DNA of 64,000 bases, from the NCBI RefSeq assembly GCF_016858125.1, contig NZ_CP064781.1, forward strand, positions 248,001 to 312,000, read 5' to 3'. The position numbers and the translations under genes were made by a program. The notes under the pieces are model-generated. The model worked only from the letters and a program-made list of their open reading frames with translations. It was not told the origin of the DNA and did not search any database. Source of the DNA: Azospira restricta (lineage in GTDB: Bacteria > Pseudomonadota > Gammaproteobacteria > Burkholderiales > Rhodocyclaceae). Below are positions 9,534 through 18,410 of this stretch, piece by piece. Numbering within the stretch: the first letter of the stretch is position 1; each line of letters starts with the position of its first letter.

Positions 9534-10532
9534 CTAGCCCAGGCGCGACAGCAGGTAGCTGGCGGCGCCGGCGAGCGCACTGCCGACCGCAGCGATCACG
9601 TAGTACGGTTCGACCGCGTGATGCACGCGCGAGACCAGTTCGCGCCAGCTGCGTCCGCGGCGGGCCAGCGCACGGCGGCTGAAGCGCTGCGGCCGGTCGC
9701 CGAGGAAGCGCGGCACCTCGTCGAAGAAGGTGCGGCATGCGGGCTCATGCTCGAGGAAGAGATGGCTCGCCCCCTCCATCGGCACGAACCTCGCGCCGGC
9801 GATCGCCGCCGCCAGCTCGACGCCGAAGCGATAGGGCACGGCCCGATCGTCTCGGCAATGGAGGACCAGCGTCGGCACGTGAAGCTTGGGCAGCAGCGGC
9901 CTGACGTCGATATCGGCGATCGCCCGGAAATAGCGCGCCGCCATCCGCGGCGACGCGCTCACCGCCTCCAGGTCGTTCATCCAGGCGATCGCCTCGCGGC
10001 TGCCGCTGGCCACGTAACGCGACGAGAACAGCTCCCGGTACGAGGCATCCTCGCTGCCCCAGCCCTTCTCGATCAGCGTGCACATCGCGTCGAGCATGTC
10101 CGGACCGAATTGCGGATCGTCGCGATGCAGGCGCCCGCGGGCATAGGCGCCATAGAGCACCAGATGCGAAACGCGTTCGGGATGCCTGGCGCAGTAGCGG
10201 ATTGCCGTCGCAGCGCCTTGCGAGATTCCGAGCAGGGCGAAGCGCGGCAGCGCCAGGTCGCGGACGACCGCTTCCAGGTCGCGCAGCCAGCCTTCCGGCG
10301 AGATGTCCGAGACATCGCGGTCGGACAGTCCAGTACCGCGCGGATCGTAGCGGACCAGCAGGTGCCGCTCCGAGAGCCCCGCCAGCAGGTGATTCCAGAC
10401 CGGGCTCTTGAGGTCGTATTCGAGGTGCGTCAGCCAGTGGCCGGGACGGACGATCGGCAAGCCCGCGCCGGACGTGGCATAGGCGATGCGCACGCCATCT
10501 TCCGTGGTACAGAACCGGATGCACTGCTCCAT
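9534..10532 (-). CDS. Alpha/beta-fold hydrolase with C-terminal hydrophobic tail
   Basis: 332 residues from ATG 10532, chosen over an upstream in-frame start at 10583 because AGGAGGG sits 5 bp before it. The nucleophile elbow is GISQG (Ser104); the acid is Asp228/229 in CRDDRAVP and the base His257 in GASH. The first 45 residues resemble the hydrolase domains often attached to adenylate cyclases or LuxR proteins. An unusual C-terminal extension ends in a hydrophobic stretch of about 20 residues, which may anchor it in the membrane. The substrate is unknown. It stands alone, with a ychF terminator upstream and the GGDEF gene convergent. Confidence 0.8.
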   Translation of the reverse strand: MEQCIRFCTTEDGVRIAYATSGAGLPIVRPGHWLTHLEYDLKSPVWNHLLAGLSERHLLVRYDPRGTGLSDRDVSDISPEGWLRDLEAVVRDLALPRFALLGISQGAATAIRYCARHPERVSHLVLYGAYARGRLHRDDPQFGPDMLDAMCTLIEKGWGSEDASYRELFSSRYVASGSREAIAWMNDLEAVSASPRMAARYFRAIADIDVRPLLPKLHVPTLVLHCRDDRAVPYRFGVELAAAIAGARFVPMEGASHLFLEHEPACRTFFDEVPRFLGDRPQRFSRRALARRGRSWRELVSRVHHAVEPYYVIAAVGSALAGAASYLLSRLG

Positions 10533-10595
10533 GGGAAGCCCTCCTGTGTCCGCACCGGACATCGTACGCCGACCGAGGGGCATGCGACAGGCACG

Positions 10596-10622
10596 AAAAA
10601 AGGCCCGCGCCAGGCGCGGGCC
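10596..10622 (-). terminator. Rho-independent terminator of ychF
   Basis: Read on the minus strand, GGCCCGCGC pairs with GCGCGGGCC around a 3-nt loop and is followed by six T residues. It lies 28 bp beyond the ychF stop and ends the ispE-to-ychF gene run. Confidence 0.9.
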
Positions 10623-10649
10623 GTTCTCGCCTGCGGGGCTAGCGGACGC

Positions 10650-11741
10650 CTAGACGTTGAACAGGAAGTTCAGGATGTCGCCGTCCTGGACGACGTAGTC
10701 CTTGCCTTCGGCGCGCATCTTGCCAGCTTCCTTGGCGCCCTGCTCGCCGCCGTACTTGACAAAGTCGTCGAAGGAAATCGTCTGCGCACGGATGAAGCCG
10801 CGCTCGAAGTCGGTATGGATGACGCCGGCGGCCTGCGGCGCGGTGTCGCCCTGGTGGATGGTCCACGCGCGCACTTCCTTGACGCCGGCGGTGAAGTAGG
10901 TCTGCAGGCCGAGCAGGTGGTAGCCGGCGTGGATCAGGCGATCCAGCCCCGGCTCCTCGAGCCCGAGGTCGGCGAGGAAGATCTGCTTCTCTTCGTCATC
11001 GAGGTCGGCGATCTCGGCCTCGATCGCCGCGCAGACGGCGACCACCTCGGCCTTCTCGGCCTTGGCGCGGGCGCGCACGGCATCCAGATGCGGATTGTTC
11101 TCGAAGCCGTTCTCGGCGACGTTGGCCGCGTAGAGCACCGGCTTCGCGGTGATCAGGCAGAAGGTCTTGAGGTTGGCCCACTCCTCCTTGGAGAGGTCGA
11201 GCGCGCGCACCGGCTTGCCCTGGTCGAGCTGCGCGTAGCACTTCTCGAGCACGGCGACGAGCAGCTTCGCTTCCTTGTCGCCGGCGTTGGCCGGCTTGCG
11301 GTAGCGGTTCAGCGCCTTTTCCACGGTGGCAAGGTCGGCGAGCGCGAGTTCGGTGTCGATGACCTCGATGTCGCGGATCGGATCGACGTTGCCGGAGACG
11401 TGGATCACGTTGTCGTTGGCGAAGCAGCGGACGACGTGCACGATCGCGTCGGTCTCGCGGATGTTGGCCAGGAACTGGTTGCCGAGGCCTTCGCCCTTCG
11501 ACGCGCCGGCGACCAGGCCGGCGATGTCGACGAACTCGGTCACCGCCGGCACGACGCGCTGCGGCTTGACGATCTCGGCGAGCTTGGCGAGCCGCTTGTC
11601 CGGCACCTCGACGACGCCGACGCTGGGGTCGATGGTGCAGAACGGATAGTTCTCGGCGGCGACGCCGGCCTTGGTCAGCGCGTTGAAGAGGGTGGACTTG
11701 CCGACGTTGGGCAGGCCGACGATGCCGCATTTCATGCTCAT
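10650..11741 (-). CDS. ychF: Redox-regulated ATPase YchF/OLA1
   Basis: An Obg-related P-loop NTPase of 363 residues that binds ribosomes and prefers ATP. The Walker [10 protein letters not shown] is at 9-17, the G3 motif is DIAGLV, and the C-terminal TGS-like domain ends FLFNV, as is usual. The start MSMKCGIVG is preceded by AAGGG. It lies 10 bp after pth, a conserved pairing, and ends at a strong terminator. It is linked to translation and oxidative stress responses in other bacteria. Confidence 0.97.
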   Translation of the reverse strand: MSMKCGIVGLPNVGKSTLFNALTKAGVAAENYPFCTIDPSVGVVEVPDKRLAKLAEIVKPQRVVPAVTEFVDIAGLVAGASKGEGLGNQFLANIRETDAIVHVVRCFANDNVIHVSGNVDPIRDIEVIDTELALADLATVEKALNRYRKPANAGDKEAKLLVAVLEKCYAQLDQGKPVRALDLSKEEWANLKTFCLITAKPVLYAANVAENGFENNPHLDAVRARAKAEKAEVVAVCAAIEAEIADLDDEEKQIFLADLGLEEPGLDRLIHAGYHLLGLQTYFTAGVKEVRAWTIHQGDTAPQAAGVIHTDFERGFIRAQTISFDDFVKYGGEQGAKEAGKMRAEGKDYVVQDGDILNFLFNV

Positions 11742-11751
11742 GGTTTTTCCC

Positions 11752-12333
11752 TTATACCGATTTGCCGTGCAGCCGTTGCTGCGCGGCGGTGTAGTCGCCC
11801 GCGGCCAGTTGTGGCCAGGCGAGCAGGCAGCGGTCGATGGCTCGGTCGATGGCCTCGCGCTCGTCGGCGCGCGGCCGGTGCAGCACGAAGTCGGCGACGT
11901 CCTGCGCCAGGTTCAGGTTGCGCGGGTGGCCGACGCCGAGGCGCAGGCGCCAGAAGTCGGGCGTCGCCAGCTGCGCCTGGATGTCCTTGATGCCGTTGTG
12001 GCCGCCGGCACCGCCGCCCTGCTTGACGCGGATGCCGCCGGGCGGCAGGTCGAGCTCGTCATGGACGACCAGCACCTCGGCCGGGGTGATCTTGTAGAAG
12101 CGCGCAAGCGCCGCCACCGACTGGCCGGAGCGGTTCATGTAGGTCGTCGGCAACAGCAGCCAGACGTCGCCGGCGCGGCCGGCGAGGCCGAAGAACTTGG
12201 CCTGCGGCGCGAGCGAAACCTTCAGCTCGCGCGCCAGGCGCTCGACGAACCAGGCGCCGGCGTTGTGCCGGGTATCCTCGTAGTCGGCGCCCGGGTTGCC
12301 GAGGCCGACGATCAGGCGGGGAGCGGTACTCAT
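11752..12333 (-). CDS. pth: Peptidyl-tRNA hydrolase
   Basis: 193 residues, the normal size. It releases peptides from peptidyl-tRNA dropped by ribosomes. The catalytic residues match E. coli Pth: Asn13 and His23 in the N-terminal GLGNPG...TRHNAG region, and Asp92 in [11 protein letters not shown]. The order rplY, pth, ychF is conserved in betaproteobacteria. A terminator-like hairpin separates it from rplY, so pth-ychF may depend on partial readthrough or a promoter within that gap. Confidence 0.97.
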   Translation of the reverse strand: MSTAPRLIVGLGNPGADYEDTRHNAGAWFVERLARELKVSLAPQAKFFGLAGRAGDVWLLLPTTYMNRSGQSVAALARFYKITPAEVLVVHDELDLPPGGIRVKQGGGAGGHNGIKDIQAQLATPDFWRLRLGVGHPRNLNLAQDVADFVLHRPRADEREAIDRAIDRCLLAWPQLAAGDYTAAQQRLHGKSV

Positions 12334-12342
12334 GGGTGGCTA

Positions 12343-12386
12343 CAAAAACGAAGCCGCCGCGGGCCTCGCGGCCGGACGGCGGCTTG
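12343..12386 (-). terminator. Terminator after rplY
   Basis: On the minus strand AAGCCGCCG pairs with CGGCGGCTT around a GC-rich loop, followed by CGTTTTTG. It lies 19 bp after the rplY stop and ends just before the pth start, so it may act as a partial terminator within the operon. Confidence 0.7.
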
Positions 12387-12404
12387 CGTTCCGAGTCGGA
12401 CGAC

Positions 12405-13010
12405 TCAGGCGGCCGGCGCTTCCGCCGCTTCGTCGCTGCCGCCCTTCTTGGCAACGATCGAAACGACGACCGGGTTGGTGTCCTGGCCGTGGGTGACGAC
12501 GGACACGCCCTTCGGCAGCGTCAGGTCCTTGACGTGGATCGACTGGCCGACCTTCAGGTCCTTCAGGTCGACTTCGATGAACTCCGGCAGGTTGGCCGGC
12601 AGGCAGGTGACGTCGAGTTCGTTGATGGTGTGCGAGACGAGGCCGCCGGAGAGCTTGACGCCCGGGGCGACGTCGGCGTTGACGAAGTGCAGCGGCACCT
12701 TCTGGTGCAGCTTCTGGTTCGGGTCGACGCGCTGGAAGTCGACGTGCAGCACGATCGCCTTGTACGGGTGCATCTGGTTGTCGCGCAGCAGGACCGGCTC
12801 CTTCTTGCCTTCGATGTCCAGCGTCAGGACGGAGGCGTGGAAGGCTTCCTTGCGCAGGTTCAGCAGGATGGTGTTGTGGTCGAGCTCGATCGCCTGGGCG
12901 GCTTCGTTGCCACCGTAGACGACGGCCGGAACGCGGCCAGCGCGACGCAGGCGGCGGCTCGCTCCGGAACCCTGGTCAGTGCGCTTTTTTGCAGTCAGTT
13001 CGAATTGCAT
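12405..13010 (-). CDS. rplY: 50S ribosomal protein L25/general stress protein Ctc
   Basis: 201 residues: an N-terminal L25 domain that binds 5S rRNA (about 1-92), plus the C-terminal beta domain typical of the long Ctc form. The tail is Ala/Glu-rich. The start at 13010 has AAGGAG upstream. The position directly after prs is the usual betaproteobacterial arrangement. An inverted repeat (six C, six G) just upstream, between prs and rplY, might attenuate transcription. Confidence 0.96.
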   Translation of the reverse strand: MQFELTAKKRTDQGSGASRRLRRAGRVPAVVYGGNEAAQAIELDHNTILLNLRKEAFHASVLTLDIEGKKEPVLLRDNQMHPYKAIVLHVDFQRVDPNQKLHQKVPLHFVNADVAPGVKLSGGLVSHTINELDVTCLPANLPEFIEVDLKDLKVGQSIHVKDLTLPKGVSVVTHGQDTNPVVVSIVAKKGGSDEAAEAPAA

Positions 13011-13073
13011 GGTTGCTCCTTGGTACTGCGTTGAAAACCCCCGTCCCGCGACCAGGCCGGGGGGTGAAAAAAC

Positions 13074-14024
13074 TCATTCGATGAACAGCGAGGACACCGA
13101 CTCCTCGTTGCTGATGCGGCGGATCGTCTCGGCCAGCAGGTCGGCGACCGTCAGCTGGCGGATGCGCTTGCAGTTCATCGCCTCGTCGGACAGCGGGATG
13201 GTGTCGGTGACGACCAGCTCGTCGAGCGCCGAATCGTTCAGGCGCTCGATCGCGGCGCCGGACAGCACCGGGTGCGTGCAGTAGGCGAGCACCTTGCCGG
13301 CGCCGTTTTCCTTCAGCGCGGCGGCGGCCTTGCACAGCGTGCCAGCGGTGTCGACGATGTCGTCCATGATCACGCAGGTGCGGCCGTCGACCTCGCCGAT
13401 GATGTTCATCACTTCCGAGACGTTGGCCTTCGGCCGGCGCTTGTCGATGATCGCCAGGTCGCATTCGAGGCGCTTCGCCAGCGAGCGGGCGCGGACGACG
13501 CCGCCGTGGTCCGGCGAGACGACCATCAGGTTCTCGTAGTTCTGCTTCTGGATGTCCTCGAGCAGGATCGGCAGCGCGTAGATGTTGTCGACCGGGATGT
13601 CGAAGAAGCCCTGGATCTGTTCGGCGTGCAGGTCCATCGTCAGCACGCGGTCGACGCCCGAGGCCATCAGCATGTTGGCGACCAGCTTGGCGGCGATCGG
13701 CACGCGCGACGAGCGCGAGCGGCGGTCCTGGCGGGCGTAGCCGAAGTACGGGATGGCGGCGGTGATGCGGCCGCCGGAGGCGCGCTTCAGCGCGTCGACC
13801 ATCACCAGCAGCTCCATCAGGTTGTCGTTCGATGGCGCACAGGTCGGCTGCAGCACGAAGATGTCCTTGCCGCGGACGTGCTCGTCGATCTCGACGCTGA
13901 CCTCGCCGTCCGAGAAGCGGCCGACGTTGGCACGGCCGAGCGAGATGTGCAAGCGTTTAGCGACCTCGGCCGCCAGTTTCGGGTTGGCGTTGCCGGTGAA
14001 AATCATCAAGCTGTCGTAGGCCAT
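13074..14024 (-). CDS. prs: Ribose-phosphate pyrophosphokinase
   Basis: PRPP synthetase of 316 residues. It transfers pyrophosphate from ATP to ribose 5-phosphate for nucleotide, histidine and tryptophan synthesis. The PRPP-binding motif [12 protein letters not shown] lies in the second half, and the ARQDR flexible-loop motif is near 96-100. Length and ends fit the family. It lies directly downstream of tRNA-Gln and ispE on the same strand. Confidence 0.98.
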   Translation of the reverse strand: MAYDSLMIFTGNANPKLAAEVAKRLHISLGRANVGRFSDGEVSVEIDEHVRGKDIFVLQPTCAPSNDNLMELLVMVDALKRASGGRITAAIPYFGYARQDRRSRSSRVPIAAKLVANMLMASGVDRVLTMDLHAEQIQGFFDIPVDNIYALPILLEDIQKQNYENLMVVSPDHGGVVRARSLAKRLECDLAIIDKRRPKANVSEVMNIIGEVDGRTCVIMDDIVDTAGTLCKAAAALKENGAGKVLAYCTHPVLSGAAIERLNDSALDELVVTDTIPLSDEAMNCKRIRQLTVADLLAETIRRISNEESVSSLFIE

Positions 14025-14110
14025 CTCGTCGCTCCGAGCCGTCGCTCATCCGCCGCAGAAAACAATACGGGCAGGTCTGCAGAACCCGCCCGGATCGATT
14101 TGGAATTCAG

Positions 14111-14187
14111 TGGCTGGGGAAGAAGGATTCGAACCTTCGAATGCCGGAATCAAAATCCGGTGCCTTGACCAACTTGGCGACTCCCCA
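14111..14187 (-). tRNA. tRNA-Gln (anticodon UUG)
   Basis: A complete 77-nt cloverleaf with an encoded CCA end. The acceptor arms are TGGGGAG and TTCCCCA. The D stem is GCC/GGC, the anticodon stem CCGGA/TCCGG with a TTTTGAT loop (anticodon TTG), and the T arm GAAGG-TTCGAAT-CCTTC. It sits between ispE and prs, a conserved location in betaproteobacteria, and is probably processed from the shared transcript. Confidence 0.98.
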
Positions 14188-14240
14188 GCGGTCGCCCAAA
14201 AGCGGAGCTTTCGAACGAGGCGCGGATAATACAGCAATTT

Positions 14241-15092
14241 TCAGGGAGCGCCAAGCCCGGCGAGCGGATGTTCCGGCAGGCCGCGCGCGACCCAGCCGCG
14301 CCAGCCCGCCGGCAACGCCGCGAGCACGGCCGCCGCCGCCGCCGGCGTCGCGAACTCGGCGAAGACGCAGGCGCCGGAACCGGTCATCCGCGCTTCGGCA
14401 AACGCCGACAGCCAGCCGAGGTACTCGGCGATCGCCGGATACAGTTCGACGGCGATCGGCTGCAGGTCGTTGCCGCCGACGCCCGGCCGCCAGTCGGTGG
14501 CGGCGATCGCCGGCGTGTCGCGGCGCAAGGCGGGCGAGCGGAAGATGTCGGCGGTCGGCACCTGCACCGGCGGCTCCAGCACGACGTACCACACCGACGA
14601 CAGCGCGACCGGCGTGAACGCTTCGCCGACGCCCTCGGCGAAGGCGTTGCGACCATAGACGAAGATCGGCACGTCGGCGCCGAGTGCCAACCCGACCTCC
14701 TGCAGCCGCGCGCGCGGCAGGCCGAGCCCCCACAGCCGGTTGAGCGCGAGCAGGACCGTCGCCGCGTCCGAACTGCCGCCGCCGAGGCCGCCGCCCATCG
14801 GCAGGCGCTTTTCCAGCGCAATCTCGACGCCGTCGCGGCAGCCGGTCGCGGCCTGCAGCAGGCGCGCGGCGCGCACCGTCAGGTCGGACTCCGGCGGCAC
14901 GCCCGGCAACGGCGTCGCCAGCACCACCTCGCCGTCGGCACGCGGCGCAAAGCGCAGCAGGTCGCCGTGGTCGACGAAGCGGAAGACGGTCTGCAGCAGG
15001 TGATAGCCGTCGGCGCGGCGGCCGACGACGTGCAGGAAGAGGTTGAGCTTGGCCGGCGCCGGCCATGCGCTGTGCCAGTTCCAGTCGCTCAT
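14241..15092 (-). CDS. ispE: 4-diphosphocytidyl-2-C-methyl-D-erythritol kinase
   Basis: A GHMP kinase of 283 residues in the MEP isoprenoid pathway. The ATP-binding motif [14 protein letters not shown] is at 98-111, the substrate motif [10 protein letters not shown] at 13-22, and the third motif MTGSGACVF is near the C-terminus. The start ATG at 15092 overlaps the lolB stop (ATGA), so translation is coupled. The same frame stays open much further upstream, but that part is the antisense shadow of lolB and the TPR gene. Confidence 0.96.
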   Translation of the reverse strand: MSDWNWHSAWPAPAKLNLFLHVVGRRADGYHLLQTVFRFVDHGDLLRFAPRADGEVVLATPLPGVPPESDLTVRAARLLQAATGCRDGVEIALEKRLPMGGGLGGGSSDAATVLLALNRLWGLGLPRARLQEVGLALGADVPIFVYGRNAFAEGVGEAFTPVALSSVWYVVLEPPVQVPTADIFRSPALRRDTPAIAATDWRPGVGGNDLQPIAVELYPAIAEYLGWLSAFAEARMTGSGACVFAEFATPAAAAAVLAALPAGWRGWVARGLPEHPLAGLGAP

Positions 15093-15646
15093 GGCGCCCG
15101 CCACTCCTCGATGCGCAGGCGCAGCTCGGGGCCGCCGTCGCGCGTCACGACAAGGCGGGACGGCAGCGCATCCGCCGCCGCGTCGTCGTAGTCGTAATCG
15201 ATCTGCCAGCCGTCGTCGACGATCCGCCGCGGCCGCCCCTGCGCGTCGGCCTCCAGCTGCGCGCCGGGGCGCGGCCGGGCGAGCACCCAGGCGGCGAGGC
15301 TGCCGATCGGCAGCGGGTAGCCGAGCACGTCGTGCAGCAGCTGCTCGGCCCCGGCCGCCTCGCGGACCTGGCCGTCGGCGGCGACCAGGCGCGCCTGTTG
15401 CGGATCGACGGAGATTTCGGCGACGGTCTGGCCGAACGGGGAGGAGATGCGCAGCTCGTCGCCGGCGCCGCGATGCACCCAGGCGAGGCGGCCGGCATGG
15501 CGCTCCATGGCGTAGGTCAGCGAGAAGCGCGCGTCGAGGCCGAAGTCGCCGACCGCATCGCGCGCCGGCAGGCCGCCGGCGGGCGGCGGCACGGTGGCGC
15601 AGGCGGCGACGGCGAGCGCCAGCAGCAACGACAGGAAACGCGGCAC
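15089..15646 (-). CDS. lolB: Outer-membrane lipoprotein receptor LolB
   Basis: 185 residues from GTG 15646. This start places a clean lipoprotein signal peptide at the N-terminus, with lipobox VAAC and modified Cys16. LolB accepts lipoproteins from LolA and inserts them in the outer membrane. The mature part has the expected LolB features (FSLTY, a GRLAWVH-like strand, [15 protein letters not shown]). No ATG is available and no strong Shine-Dalgarno is seen. It sits between the TPR gene and ispE, the usual betaproteobacterial context. Confidence 0.9.
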   Translation of the reverse strand: MPRFLSLLLALAVAACATVPPPAGGLPARDAVGDFGLDARFSLTYAMERHAGRLAWVHRGAGDELRISSPFGQTVAEISVDPQQARLVAADGQVREAAGAEQLLHDVLGYPLPIGSLAAWVLARPRPGAQLEADAQGRPRRIVDDGWQIDYDYDDAAADALPSRLVVTRDGGPELRLRIEEWRAP

Positions 15647-15654
15647 GGACGGAC

Positions 15655-17385
15655 TCAGGGCGCGAATTTCTGGCGCACGGCCTTGAGCACGCCGTTGTCG
15701 GGATGCAGCTTGCCGGCCTCGGCCCAGATCCGCCGCGCCTCGTCCTGGCGGCCGAGCACCCACAGCACCTCGCCGAGGTGCGCAGCGATCTCGGCGTCGG
15801 GCTTGAGCGCGTAGGCCTTCTGCAGCTTGTCGAGCGCACCCTGCAAGTCGCCGCTGCGGAAGAGCACCCAGCCCAGGCTGTCCATGATGAACGGGTCCTC
15901 CGGGGCCAGCTCGACCGCCTTGGCGATCAGCTGCCGGGCCTCCTCGAGGCGGATGCCGCGGTCGGCGAAGCTGTAGCCGAGCGCGTTGTAGGCGTGCGCG
16001 CTGTCCGGACGCAGTTCGATGACGCGGCGCAGATTGCCCTCCAGCACCTCCATGCGGCCGAGCTTCTCGGCAAGCAGCGCGGCATCGTAGAGGACGTCGG
16101 CCTGGTTCGGCTGCTCGGCGATGACGGCATCGAGCAGCGCCAGCGCCTCCTCGTCGCGCCCGGCATCACGCAGCAGGTGCGCCTCGGCGATGACGAACTG
16201 CACCTTCGCCTGCGGCTGCCGCTTCGCCGAATCCTGCAGATGGGTGCGCGCCATCGACAGGCCGCCGCCCTCCTTCAGCAGCAGGTTGGCGATGCGCACC
16301 TGCGCCGGCACGAACTGCTCGCCGGCGCTGACGCGCTTGTAGAAGGCGATCGCGCCGGCGTGGTCCTTGCGTTCCTCGGCGATCTGGCCGAGGTAGTAGG
16401 CTGCCACCGTGCGCTCGGCGGACTCGGCGCCTTCGAGGATGCGCAAGAGCAGCGGCTCGGCGGTCGCCACGTCGTTCTGCTGCAGCGCCAGCACGGCGAC
16501 CGGGTACATCAGCTCGGGGCTATCCGGATGCTCGGCGAGGAGGCGGTCGAAATGCTTGCGCGCGTCGCCGTAGCGCTTCTCGGCGATCAGGCCGCGGGCC
16601 AGGTGCAGGCGGACGTCGCGCGCCTGCGGGTTGGCCTTGACGAAGCGCTCGAGCACCTCGATCGCGGCCGCGGCCGAATCGCGCGCGACGAGCTGCGATT
16701 CGAACAGCGCCGGCGCCTCCCACTCCGGGCGCAGCGACGACGCCTTGCGCACCTCGGCCAGCGCCGCCTGCCGCTCGCCGGCGTGATAGGCAGCGGTCGC
16801 CAGCGCGTAATGCGCCTCGGCGATGCCGGCGTAGGGCGCCAGCACCTTGTCCAGCATGCGGTAGGCACCGGCCTTGTCCTGCAGACGCGACAGCATGCGG
16901 TTCATCCGCAGCAGGTTGTCGATCAGGTTGTCCTTGTCCTTCTCGAGCAGGATCGTCACCTGCGGCCCGAGTTCGTCGGCGCGGTTCTGCATGATCAGCA
17001 CCGCCGCCAGCGTCTGCCGGGCGTTGATCGACTCCGGCTCGATCTCGACCCAGAGGCGGGCGGCCTCGTAGGCGACGTCGAAGCGGCGGCTGATGCTGGC
17101 CACCTCGACCGTCCGTTCGAGCACCTTCGGGTCGCGCGTGCGGTAGGCGAGGTCGCCGTAGGCGCCGACCGCCAGTTCGTGGTTGCCGCGCTGCAGTGCG
17201 ATCTCGCCGAGCAGCACCTGGTAGACCGCCTGCCCGAGGTGGCTGCGGTAGAGCTCGGCGGAGAGCGGCGCGGGCGCCGGCTTGGCGGCCTCGCGCGGCG
17301 CTTTCGGCTTGCCGGCGGCCAGCGTCGGCGCCGAGAAGGCGAGGGCCACTGCTGCGGCCAACGCAGCGCGCTTGATCGATTTCAT
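15655..17385 (-). CDS. Secreted tetratricopeptide-repeat protein
   Basis: 576 residues with a Sec signal peptide (about 1-24, cut near TLA-AG), then about a dozen TPR-like helix pairs across the rest of the protein. ATG 17385 is preferred to the upstream start at 17430 because of AGGGAAA before it and the signal peptide after it. It stops 8 bp before lolB starts. TPR proteins at this position are common upstream of lolB-ispE and probably act as periplasmic scaffolds. No enzymatic motif is present and the function is unknown. Confidence 0.85.
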   Translation of the reverse strand: MKSIKRAALAAAVALAFSAPTLAAGKPKAPREAAKPAPAPLSAELYRSHLGQAVYQVLLGEIALQRGNHELAVGAYGDLAYRTRDPKVLERTVEVASISRRFDVAYEAARLWVEIEPESINARQTLAAVLIMQNRADELGPQVTILLEKDKDNLIDNLLRMNRMLSRLQDKAGAYRMLDKVLAPYAGIAEAHYALATAAYHAGERQAALAEVRKASSLRPEWEAPALFESQLVARDSAAAAIEVLERFVKANPQARDVRLHLARGLIAEKRYGDARKHFDRLLAEHPDSPELMYPVAVLALQQNDVATAEPLLLRILEGAESAERTVAAYYLGQIAEERKDHAGAIAFYKRVSAGEQFVPAQVRIANLLLKEGGGLSMARTHLQDSAKRQPQAKVQFVIAEAHLLRDAGRDEEALALLDAVIAEQPNQADVLYDAALLAEKLGRMEVLEGNLRRVIELRPDSAHAYNALGYSFADRGIRLEEARQLIAKAVELAPEDPFIMDSLGWVLFRSGDLQGALDKLQKAYALKPDAEIAAHLGEVLWVLGRQDEARRIWAEAGKLHPDNGVLKAVRQKFAP

Positions 17386-17504
17386 GGTTTCCCTGCTTGC
17401 CCGTGTGGAAGATTGGAGACATTCGGGCAATAATGGTTCGGCATGTTATGGCCTTTTCCCCACGCCCTCAAGTCGCTCCGCTGCCGCCCGAGATCCATCA
17501 CGCC

Positions 17505-18317
17505 ATGCCCGAACTGCCCGAAGTCGAAGTCAGCCGTCAGGGGCTGCTGCCCTACCTCCCCGGAAAGACCGTGCGCGCGGCGACGGTGCGCACGCCGCGG
17601 CTGCGCCACGAAATCCCGCCCGAACTGCCGCGCCTGCTCTCCGGGCGCGCGCTCGCCGGCATCGCCCGGCGCGGCAAGTACCTCGTCTTCGACTTCGGCG
17701 GCGGCTGGCTGATCCTGCATCTGGGCATGTCCGGCAGCCTGCGCCTGGTGGCGCCGGAAACGCCGCCGCAGAAGCACGACCACGTCGACCTCGACTTCGG
17801 CGACACCGTGCTGCGCCTGCGCGACCCGCGCCGCTTCGGCGTGCTGGCGTGGACCGAAGCCGCGCCGGAAACGCACCCGCTGCTCGCCGTGCTCGGCATC
17901 GAGCCGCTGTCGCCGGAATTCGACGGGCGCTGGCTGCATGCGGCGCTGCACCGGCGCTCGGCGCCGGTCAAGCCGGTGCTGATGGACGGCCACCTGCTGG
18001 TCGGCGTCGGCAACATCTACGCGTCGGAAAGCCTCTTTCGCGCCGGCATCTCGCCGCTGCGCGCCGCCAACCGGATCGCCGCCGGGCGCTGCGACCGCCT
18101 CGCCGAGGCGGTGCGCGAGACGCTCGCCGACTCGATCGCCGCCGGCGGCAGCAGCGTGCGCGACTACGTGCACAGCGACGGCGGCGCCGGCTGCTTCCAG
18201 CTCAGCTGCGCCGTCTACGACCGCGACGGCGCGCCCTGCCCGGCCTGCGGCACGCCGGTGCGCTGCACGCGCCAGGCCGGGCGCAGCACCTACTGGTGCC
18301 CGCGCTGCCAGCGCTGA
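17505..18317 (+). CDS. mutM: Formamidopyrimidine-DNA glycosylase
   Basis: 270 residues. MutM removes 8-oxoguanine and nicks the abasic site. The start is fixed by the invariant PELPEVE N-terminus, where Pro2 is the nucleophile and Glu3 the acid; an earlier ATG in frame at 17435 would bury it. The C-terminal zinc finger has two CxxC pairs (CPAC and CPRC). The gene is divergent from the TPR gene, with a 119-bp gap that should hold both promoters. Confidence 0.97.
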   Translation: MPELPEVEVSRQGLLPYLPGKTVRAATVRTPRLRHEIPPELPRLLSGRALAGIARRGKYLVFDFGGGWLILHLGMSGSLRLVAPETPPQKHDHVDLDFGDTVLRLRDPRRFGVLAWTEAAPETHPLLAVLGIEPLSPEFDGRWLHAALHRRSAPVKPVLMDGHLLVGVGNIYASESLFRAGISPLRAANRIAAGRCDRLAEAVRETLADSIAAGGSSVRDYVHSDGGAGCFQLSCAVYDRDGAPCPACGTPVRCTRQAGRSTYWCPRCQR

Positions 18318-18410
18318 ACGCCGCGCGGCGCGTGCATCCCCTTGATTTATGCCGTTGATTTGGTGCGGGCGCATGATAAAGTGCGGCCATCTGACCGACC
18401 CGGACCGATC

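Noticed and set aside
15043-17433. 796-codon plus-strand frame
   Set aside because: Antisense of lolB and the TPR gene; composition is that of a mirror frame.
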